From: Ascarosepion bandense
Taxonomy: Eukaryota; Mollusca; Cephalopoda; Sepiida; Sepiidae
Direction of reading: 5' to 3'
NCBI GenBank assembly: GCA_037127315.1
Contig: JBBBDQ010001287.1
Span: 4,424,501-4,488,500 of the forward strand
DNA length: 64,000 nt
Below, in pieces: positions 57,223-64,000 of the stretch. Both the position numbers and the translations under genes were made by a program. Every line of letters starts with the position of its first letter. Position 1 is the first letter of the stretch. The notes under the pieces are model-generated. The model saw nothing but the letters and a program-made list of their open reading frames with translations, did not search any database and had not been told where the DNA came from.

Positions 57223-58130
57223 TAATTGATGCCCCACTTCATAAGCACACTTTCTTGTTTATTTTTCAATTTCTGATTAGATATTTATCCACCTCTTCTC
57301 AATACAAATTAGCTACACAGGCATGTCTTTTATATGTATTTCTTCTTTTTCTATGTTCTTTGTCCCTTCAGCACGTATGCAATCATGGCTATCCACATCT
57401 TCCTATCTGTTGTTGCTCTTAATATTTCATCTCCTATTATCTCACGCAATCCACGCTCCACCAGCCATCTGCTCAAGCTTATAAGTCTAGAATCTAAATG
57501 TATAGAAACAATGTATAGAAACATGACTACAAAGTGAGGGATCAGTTTATATAGTGATTATAATATATAATTGATCCCCCACTTCATAACCACTCTATTT
57601 CTTATTTGTTTATTAAATTCTGATTCAGTATGAATCCACCTCTTCTCAATACTGATTAGCTACACAGGCATGTCTATTACATTAATTTCTTTTTCTTCTA
57701 TGTGCTATGTACCTTCAGAACGTAGGCGATGATGGCCCTCCACTTCTCCCTATCCCCCTTCTCCTGTTATCCCACCTGTTCCAAGATCCAACTGCTCACT
57801 CCCATAAATCTAGAATATAAACGTATAGAAACTGGCTGGCCACAAAGTGAGGGATCAGCTTTTATGTTGATTATGATATATAATCGATACCCCACTTTAT
57901 AACCACACTATTATTTGTTTATCAAATTTTGACTACCACTTATCAATACTGATTAGCTACTGAGGCAAGTCTTTTATTTTTGTTATTTCTTGTTGTTCTG
58001 TGTTACGTGTCCATTCAAGACGTAGGCGATCCTGGCCCTCCACATCCCTCTATTTTTTATCAGTTTAATACTCATTCTCCCCGCTCCACCATCCATCTGC
58101 TTAAGTCCATCATTGAAGGACTGACATCAC
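57223..58130 (-). repeat. Composite tandem repeat: LINE-2type tail plus hairpin, three units
   Basis: Units run from CCCCACTTCATAA at about 57229, 57578 and 57891 (periods about 349 and 313). Each contains CTTATTTGTTTATTAAATTC or similar, GATTAGCTACACAGGCATGT, a minus-strand LINE-2type tail (TTCTATGTGCTATGTACCTT, CAGAACGTAGGCGATGATGG), CATCTGCTCAAGC, and the hairpin AGTGAGGGATCAGTTT / AATTGATCCCCCACTT. The LINE tail and the hairpin have become one tandem unit. Confidence 0.8.
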
Positions 58131-58134
58131 ATAA

Positions 58135-58450
58135 CAGTCAGTTAAGTGCCATACGTGATACACGTCTTGAGCGATCATGTCTCGAAAGCAACATAACTGA
58201 CTGGGCAGAAAATTATCCCGCAGTAGGTTGCCATTGCTTTCTGCGGTAGACTGGTTGCCAGCCAAGGCTATAGAACCCAATCTGTCCTGTTATTTAATGC
58301 ATTACTGGAGAGAAGAGACGGATTAATACCTTTCGCAAGGGTATTTGTGCGTAAGTGAATGCAATGAATTCGACTGGAATTCGAACTCGGCACCTTGATT
58401 TGTCGTTCCGAGTCGATATCCACTACAACGCAACGCACCACCGCACATAA
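58135..58450 (-). mobile_element. SINE-A, minus strand, complete head and body
   Basis: Plus-strand reading: CAGTTAAGTGCCATACGTGA, GCGATCATGTCTCGAAAGCA, TTATCCCGCAGTAGGTTGCC, TAGACTGGTTGCCAGCCAAG, GGATTAATACCTTTCGCAAG, GAATTCGACTGGAATTCGAA (B box) and TCGATATCCACTACAACGCA (A-box side). Confidence 0.88.
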
Positions 58451-58489
58451 CAGTACTCCTTTTTTATTGTTGCTTTAAACGAAATTATT

Positions 58490-58800
58490 CTGTCTCTCTT
58501 ACCTTCTGTCTTGTGAGTGTCAGATTTTCTAAGCCTTCTTTCCTCAATAGATCTTTTCCTATAAGTTTCTTTTTTGTTTCGATCCTCTCCAGAAACTCGT
58601 CGTTGCTAGAATTTCGGTCCAGTGTATTCTCAGTATCCTTCTGTAGAACCACGTTTCTATTGCTTCATCTTTGATGAGATGGTCCAGCATTCACGGCCAT
58701 GTTAAAAGACTTCTTCTTCATCTTCTTTTTCTATGTGCGGTGTCCTTTCAAAACGTCGGTGATCATGGCCTTCCCCTTCTCTACTCAGTTTTTAGTGCCT
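58490..58800 (-). pseudogene. LINE-2type 3' end, two pieces, minus strand
   Basis: 58500-58700 encodes on the minus strand decayed forms of MWFYRRMLRI, NDEFLERIETKKKL and ERRLRKSDTHKT-like words (the KFLGH...LENLTLTG region). 58710-58790 is the 3' tail (CTTCTTCATCTTCTTTTTCT, ATGTGCGGTGTCCTTTCAAA). The order is rearranged, since the tail lies on the wrong side for one element, so these are two fragments. Confidence 0.65.
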
Positions 58801-58975
58801 GTCGTATTTTGCTTCATTGAATATGCAATTCATCCGATTGCTGGCAGCAAACTCCGATAATGTTGCTCTCGTTAGATTCCATCTTTTCTTCGTTCAATTT
58901 TGGACGTGGAAAAGGTTTCGGTCCTTCCTCATGAACCCGTCATTGAGACGATCACTGAACGCATTTATCGAGTTT

Positions 58976-59665
58976 CTTTAGTTAGTGAGTTAACTGCTAT
59001 ACGTGATACACGCTTGGGCGATCATGTCTCGAAAGAGACATGATTTCACTCATAGGTAGAGAGGGAAGAAATGTATTATATTATTAAGTAGTAATTAGTG
59101 GGGGATCAGTTTATTACTTTATAACAATATAAAACTGATCCCCTACTTTATGACCAAAAGAAGCCTTAATCATGTTTCTAACTATTCAGTTAGTCAGCCA
59201 GTTAAGTGCCAGACGTGATACACGCTTAGACGATCGTGTCTTGAAAGAGACATGACTGACTGGGCAGAAGATTATCCCACAGTAGGTTGTCATTACTTTC
59301 TGCGGTAGATTGATTGCCAGTTAATGCTGTAGAACTCAGTCTGTTCTATTATTTCACTCATAGGTAGAGGGGGAAGAGATGTATTATATTATTAAGTAGT
59401 AATTAGAGGGGGATCAGTTCATTACTTTATAACAATATAAAACTGATCCCCTACTTTATGACCAGAAGAAGCCTTAATCATGTTTCTAACTATTATAATC
59501 ACTTAGTCAGTCAGTTAAGTGCCAGACGTGATACACGCTTGGGCGATCATGTCACTTTTAGGCAGAAGATTTTCCCGCAGTAGGTTATCATTACATTCTG
59601 CGGTAGACTGATTGCCAACAAAAGCTAGAGAACCAAATCTGCGCTGCTATTTAACCCATAGCCCG
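58976..59665 (-). mobile_element. SINE-A bodies and hairpin tails in tandem, minus strand
   Basis: Bodies at about 58985-59045 (short), 59185-59345 and 59505-59650, separated by the tail module with hairpins at 59098-59146 and 59404-59452. Period about 310 bp. Near-identical spacers (GAAGAGATGTATTATATTAT, TAAGTAGTAATTAG) show recent tandem duplication. Confidence 0.8.
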
Positions 59666-59734
59666 AGGGAGAAGCAACAGAATAATCCTTTTCTAACGGT
59701 ATTTCTGTTATAACCGAGAAAGTTAGGCGCTGAC

Positions 59735-59985
59735 ATCCGAAAGGGTATTGACATGGTCAAGGACGCATTCCAAAAGCTAAGCAGAGTATTAAGAGACAGG
59801 AAAATTTTGTTGCAAACAAAGAAAATAGTACTGAACAGTTATGTTATGTCTCTCCTTCAATATGGCAGTGAATGCTGGACAATCTCATAAAATATAAGAA
59901 AATAACTAGATCAACCGAAATGTGGTTCTACAGAAGGATGCTGAGGATACCATGAACCAAATGCAATGAACTCATCTGATATCGA
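59735..59985 (+). pseudogene. LINE-2type reverse transcriptase thumb fragment
   Basis: Frames give IDMVKDAFQKLSRVLRDRKI-like sequence, a QTKKIVLNSYVMSLLQYGSE-like block, stop, and TEMWFYRRMLRIP. It is homologous to 46255-46500 and cut on both sides. Confidence 0.75.
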
Positions 59986-60270
59986 CTGCACAACGCACAT
60001 CATTTCACTTTGACAATTTTCTTGTGATAGTTTAATATTGTTGAAATGCTAACTCACATTATCTGAGACATTACTCTAACTTTTTGATGTGAGTTTTGTT
60101 AAATTAGAATTTTCAGAGGTTGATCCTGAATAGCCTATAGATGTTTTTTATTACCTTGAACTTGAAGACTCTTATCCACACTGCGGAACATCAGACACCA
60201 GCATCCGACCCTTTTATTTGCTCTCTTAATGTTGTGAAGTATTATGATCAAGTTAACTTTTATAATAATA
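59986..60270. other. Unrecognised spacer
   Basis: Nothing recognised; an open frame at 60141-60335 runs into family C and is not credible. Confidence 0.55.
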
Positions 60271-60901
60271 CTAGCAGTATAGCCCGGCGTTGCTCGGGTG
60301 TACTGAAAGCTTTAAAACTAATCCGTGGTTCTTGAGCTCAGACGCTTTGGGCGTTGGCACGAAAGACTAAAAAGCAATAGTTGTTCCCACTTTAAGCAAA
60401 ACCGTTGACTGAAAAAAAAAATGAATGGATGTAAATCAAATTATGGTTTCCTGGTATCGATATCAAATAAGTTTTTTCGTCGTAAACTGAATTTTGAAGG
60501 CTAAATAAGTCCTCTGAGTAAATGGTATCATGGCTGAGACCTACTTAGAGCCAAACCCGAAGCTAAAACTAAAATAAAAGGGATGACAAAAGTACAGACA
60601 TACAGGCAGATATCTTGCATTATATATATATATATATTATCGATTTTCTGCACTATTGTAACAACTGCAACCTTAAAACTTCTGAATATAGTTTCTTATG
60701 TTTTTGTCTATGAGTGTATCAAATTTGATTAAAATCGGACAACTCTTTCTATAACCCGATTTTTTTCGATTATTGATTTTCGATATTTATCGGGGGTACC
60801 TCGACACAAAACCTATCTAAGAACACTCGCAGACGCTTATAGTTTCAACTGTGTAAATTTTCAAGAAAATCGGTTCAGCCGTTTCGGTGTCTATAAATAA
60901 C

Positions 60902-60939
<38 letters not shown>

Positions 60940-60973
60940 ATACAGACAAAGTTCCATTTATAAATAAGTTTAG
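60271..60973 (+). mobile_element. Family C interspersed repeat, copy 4
   Basis: ACTAGCAGTATAGCCCGGCG to AAGTTCCATTTATAAATAAG, with a TA run at about 60620-60637 and a longer (CA)n near the end. An 18-bp deletion lies in the ATGGCTGAGAC region. Confidence 0.85.
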
Positions 60974-60984
60974 ATATCAGAACA

Positions 60985-61345
60985 TAAAATTTGGCGTTAT
61001 TTTCTGAGCAATCTGGGCTTCCCGGCGGTGTGTGTCTTGGCATTGTCCTGCTGCATCAAATGGCGCTTACGGTTGATCCGAGCCGGGTACGTTTGCTTCA
61101 ACTTTCGTAGACCCGCTCAAGTTGCTGACAGTAAAGTTCAGCACTCATGGCACGACCATTCGTTACCAACTCAAAATGCACGATTCCTTCAAAGTTCCAC
61201 CAAACGCACAACATGACTTTCTTGCCGAATCGATCTTGTTTTGGAACCGATGGTGCCTCTTGCCCTTTCTGAACCGATCGCTTGTCTCGATTGTGCTGGA
61301 CCAGATAGACTCATTTCGCAAGTGTTAACGAACTTTTGGGACAAC
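60985..61345 (-). pseudogene. mauritiana-type mariner transposase fragment
   Basis: Minus-strand frames read HVVCLVELEGIVHFELVTNG, RAMSAELYCQQLERVYESLR and KRHLMQQDNAKTHTAGKP. QQDNAKTHTA holds the second catalytic Asp of a mariner transposase. Both the N-terminal domain and the region after it are missing. It is a different mariner lineage from 23160-23950. Confidence 0.8.
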
Positions 61346-61475
61346 CTATTATTATTATTGTTTTTCTTTTACCCATAACAACCCTAGCGTAACATGGCCA
61401 AAGTTCTTCTTAGTGCATAGGTTGAACTTCTTTAGACAGTTTCCTGCATATCTCTAAAGCTATATCTCTCTAGGT

Positions 61476-62446
61476 GTGCGTTCTGGTGCAGTGGATATCG
61501 GCTCGGAACGAGAAATCGAGGAGCCGAGTTCGAATTCCAGTTGAATTCATTGCATTCACTTACGTGCAAATACCCTTGGGAAAGGTATTAATCCGTCTCT
61601 TCCCTCCAGTTATTGGTTAAATAACAGGACAGATTGGGTCCTATAGCCTTGGCTGGCAACCAGTCTACCGCAGAAATCAATGCCAACCTACTGCAGGATA
61701 ATCTTCTGCCCAGTCAGTCATGTCTCTTTCGAGACATGATCGCCCAAGCGTGTATCACGTATGGCACTTAACTGACTGACTGAATATAATAGTTGAAAAC
61801 ATGATTAAGGCGTCTATTGGGCATAAAGTGGGGGATCAGTTTTCAATTGTTATGAAGTAATTAACTGATCACCCACTAATTACTACTTAATAAATATACG
61901 TGAAGATCTTCTGCCCAGTCAGTCATGTCTCTTTCGAGACATGATCGCCCAAAGCGTGTATCACGTATGGAACTTAACTGACTGACTGAATATAATAGTT
62001 GAAAACATGATTAAGGCATCTATTGGGCACAAAGTGGGGGATTAGTTTTCAATTGTTATGAAGTAATTAACTGATCACCCACTAATTACTACTTAATAAA
62101 TATACGGGAAGATCTGCCCAGTCAGCTCAAAGCGTATATCATGTATGGAACTTAACTGACTGACTGAATATAATAGTTGAAAACATGATTAAGGCTTCTA
62201 CTGGGCAAAAAGTGGGTGATCAGTTTTATATTGAATTGTAGTAATAAACTGATCCCCAATAATTACTACTTAATAATATAATACATTTTACCCTCTCTAC
62301 CTATGGGTGAAATAACAGGACAGATTGGGTTCTATAGCCTTATTCGGCAACCAGTCTACCACAGAAAGCCATAGCAACCTACTGTGGGATAATTTTCTCC
62401 CCAGACATGATCGCCTAAGCGTGTTTCTCGTATGTCACTTAACTGA
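61476..62446 (+). mobile_element. SINE-A full copy followed by tandem body/tail modules
   Basis: The best SINE-A here. A box TGGTGCAGTGG (61485-61495), B box GAGTTCGAATTCC (61527-61539), AAAGGTATTAATCCGTCTCT, body 61630-61790, then a tail with TGATTAAGG and the hairpin AGTGGGGGATCAGTT (61827) / AACTGATCACCCACT (61863). Body-end plus tail is repeated at about 61905-62100 and, shortened, at 62105-62280; a last body piece runs to 62446. Hairpin arms stay matched in each repeat. Confidence 0.88.
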
Positions 62447-62809
62447 CTGAAGCTAAGGTTCCCAGGGATTCTTTCAATGCGTTGTTTTCTCCCTTTTTTT
62501 TTTATTATTCTAAGCGCACCTAGTATCCTCTTTTCAATTTTCATAATTTTTCTCTTTCAATTTCCAGGTCTTTATAATTGGATAGTTTTTCAAATTCCTT
62601 GGTTGTTATGTGACAATCCGCTGGACTATCTATTAGGAAAACCATTGACGATTATTAACTTTATCAACATCCGGTTTGTCAGCACGTTCTGGATATTAGG
62701 CATACAGAGGTTTGCTTTGTCAGCATTGTTTTATCTGTTCAAAAGTTTTATACTTGGCATTCTTTTACAAAATTTTTACTTCAACAGTTGATTCTTGGGT
62801 TCTGTTTTG

Positions 62810-62849
<40 letters not shown>

Positions 62850-62903
62850 ACATTTTCTTGGCTAACTTCGTCTTCTCCTTCTACATCTCCTTTTTCTTCT
62901 CAC
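62447..62903 (-). pseudogene. R2-type LINE 3' coding fragment with internal deletion, and (ATT)n
   Basis: On the minus strand, words match the neighbouring copy: KPLYA (KPLHG), DKPDVDKVNN, then a deletion joining to a LKNYPIIKTWKLKEK-like block (KLSQYKDLEIEIGKMWKLK) and RILGALRIIKKK, RIERIPGNLSF. The finger and most of the endonuclease are deleted. An ATT run at about 62813-62848 interrupts the upstream part. Confidence 0.75.
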
Positions 62904-63955
62904 CATTATTATTATTATTATGTCATTTTTCATCATATTTCGATTTCTGCTTTGGTCTCACTACCAACCAAGTCTGCGGGGAGACCTAAGGCAGGTAGTG
63001 GCGTGTTGTTATGGCTCCATTTCATGTTTTTCTATCTTCCCTATCATCTCCAGCATTACATCGATAAAGTTTTCCTTAGTGTGTGGGCTGTACTTAATAA
63101 GACAATTTTTTGTATATCTCTTAAGCTGGGGTTTCCAGGGATTTTTTCAATGTGTTGTTTTGTTCCATTTTTTATCATTCCAAGTGCACCTACTATCACT
63201 GGCACAACTCTTGTTTTCAATTTCCACATTTTTCCTATTTCAATTTCCAGGTCTTTATATTGTGACAGTTTTTCAAATTCCTTGATTGCTATATTACAAT
63301 CCGCTGGACAAGCCATATCAATTAATAGACAAGTTTTCTCCTTCTGGTTTTTAACAATAATGTCTGGCCTGTTTGCTTCAATTTTTCTGTCTGTGTAGAT
63401 GGTGTAATCCCATAGAATGGTTACATCTTCTATTTCTGTAACCGGTGCTGGGTGATGTTCATACCAGTGTTTGCCTACAGCTTTTCCATAATGTTTGCAT
63501 ATTGCCCAATGTAAATATTGCCCAACTCTATCGTGGCGATTTTTATATTCATTTGGGGCAAGCACAGAACAGCCTGAGATTAGGTGGTCTATTGTTTCTT
63601 GGTGTTTATCACAAAACCTGCATTTTGGATCCATATTATTATGCATAATATTTGCCTGAAAGTTTCTCGTGAAAAGACTTTGGTCTTGTGCTGCAAGAAT
63701 AAAGCCGTCAGTTTCGGACTTTAATCCAGATGCACGTAACCATCGATGAGTATTAACTTTGTCAACATTGGATTTATTGGCACGTACTGGATATTGGCCA
63801 TGCAGAGGTTTGTCTTGCCAGCGCTGTTTCATCTATTCAAGAGCTTTATCTTTGGCTTTCATTTTCATATTCTTTGCCGCAATAGTTTGTTCTTAGCTTC
63901 TGTTTTGCTTTTCTACAGAATCTACTATCTGTAAATCTTGTTTGAATTTATTTGA

Positions 63956-64000
<45 letters not shown>
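62904..64000 (-). mobile_element. R2-type LINE, 3' part, running off the window
   Basis: Minus-strand element with its 3' end at an (ATA)n tail (about 62904-62921) and a 3' UTR containing AGGTCTCCCCGCAGACTTGG. The coding end lies at 63056. Upstream, a stop directly before the Met at 63832 and a (TAA)n run near 63958-64000 break it. The reverse transcriptase domain would lie beyond the window or is missing. Confidence 0.8.
63056..63832 (-). CDS. R2-type LINE C-terminal region with restriction-like endonuclease
   Basis: 258 open codons, the longest non-repetitive frame in the window. KQRWQDKPLHGQYP opens the conserved segment; a zinc-knuckle Cys71-Cys74-His83-Cys88 (CRFCDKHQETIDHLISGC) follows. 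A restriction-like endonuclease region comes next, with HHPAPV near 126-131, ILWDYTIYTD (139-148), RPDIIV (155-160, Arg-Pro-Asp), IDMACPAD (171-178) and KEFEKL (184-189), and the end is VPVIVGALGMI, LLSTAHTLRK. In R2-group LINEs this endonuclease cuts the target DNA for target-primed reverse transcription. The usual protein is over 1000 residues; the reverse transcriptase is absent and an in-frame TAG precedes the Met, so this is a remnant and unlikely to be expressed alone. Confidence 0.85.
   Translation of the reverse strand: MKQRWQDKPLHGQYPVRANKSNVDKVNTHRWLRASGLKSETDGFILAAQDQSLFTRNFQANIMHNNMDPKCRFCDKHQETIDHLISGCSVLAPNEYKNRHDRVGQYLHWAICKHYGKAVGKHWYEHHPAPVTEIEDVTILWDYTIYTDRKIEANRPDIIVKNQKEKTCLLIDMACPADCNIAIKEFEKLSQYKDLEIEIGKMWKLKTRVVPVIVGALGMIKNGTKQHIEKIPGNPSLRDIQKIVLLSTAHTLRKTLSM

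Noticed and set aside
61485..61539. A genuine tRNA gene at the SINE-A head
   Set aside because: A and B boxes are good, but the acceptor stem and mature 3' end are lacking and the head is always followed by the SINE body.
63746..63934. Plus-strand frame opposite the R2-type LINE
   Set aside because: It lies antisense to recognisable LINE coding sequence and is a shadow frame.

Overview
The window is eukaryotic, non-genic DNA made almost entirely of transposable-element debris and tandem repeats. I found no credible host protein-coding gene and no intact tRNA, rRNA or other RNA gene. The mix points to an invertebrate, most likely a mollusc and plausibly a cephalopod such as an octopus: several tRNA-like SINE families, RTE-like LINEs with (GAA)n or (TA)n tails, an R2-type LINE with a restriction-like endonuclease, Penelope-like fragments, mariner/Tc1 elements, and heavy TA, CA, TTTC, CTT and ATT microsatellites. 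The taxon is an inference, because no host gene anchors it. Labels used below: SINE-A (tRNA-like head, roughly 300-bp body, tail with a GATCAGTT hairpin), SINE-B (tRNA-like, about 210 bp), family C (about 700 bp, interspersed), LINE-1type (CR1/Jockey-like C-terminus, tail ending GATGATTAAAA) and LINE-2type (RTE-like, (GAA)n tail).

Layout, 0-12.3 kb: a six-unit satellite made of SINE-A body (1-1078); SINE-B copies; a Penelope-like tandem triplication with an inverted end (3.85-4.75 kb); a foldback repeat (5.7-5.9 kb); family C (6.0-6.7 kb); Tc1-like remnants (7.2-8.06 kb); a LINE-tailed dimeric repeat (8.1-8.5 kb); a CT-rich minisatellite (8.7-9.1 kb); a TIR transposon with a LINE nested in it (9.15-9.85 kb); and a satellite of about 190 bp whose unit looks like a tRNA, split by family C (10.0-11.9 kb). 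12.27-23.15 kb: one 10.9-kb satellite of about 96 copies of a 113-bp unit, with higher-order duplications.

23.2-30 kb: a broken irritans-like mariner, a 19-bp array, a 27-bp array, two LINE 3' ends, an inverted piece of the 27-bp array, a 5S rRNA pseudogene next to a SINE-A, and an 80-bp array split by a LINE. 30.9-40.1 kb: a 9-kb compound (TTTC)n satellite split by one LINE. 40.5-47.7 kb: foldbacks, a TIR transposon, family C, a 0.7-kb (TTC)n tract and LINE/SINE pieces. 48-49 kb: a 183-bp satellite with a dimer pattern. 49-53.8 kb: LINE and SINE copies in otherwise unrecognised sequence. 54.2-57.2 kb: a 21-bp AT-rich satellite. 57.2-62.4 kb: SINE-A, LINE tails and hairpin modules, partly tandem, plus a mariner fragment. 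62.4-64 kb: two minus-strand copies of the 3' end of an R2-type LINE, one with the only sizeable open coding segment in the window (258 residues).

Nothing here works together as an operon or pathway. The recurring theme is conversion of mobile elements into satellites: SINE bodies, tRNA-like heads, LINE tails and Penelope-like segments have each become tandem units, and later elements have inserted into several arrays. Long open frames in the arrays follow from a low stop-codon density in the repeat unit and are not genes. Some blocks of the 113-bp array carry dense small indels that look like assembly consensus errors.
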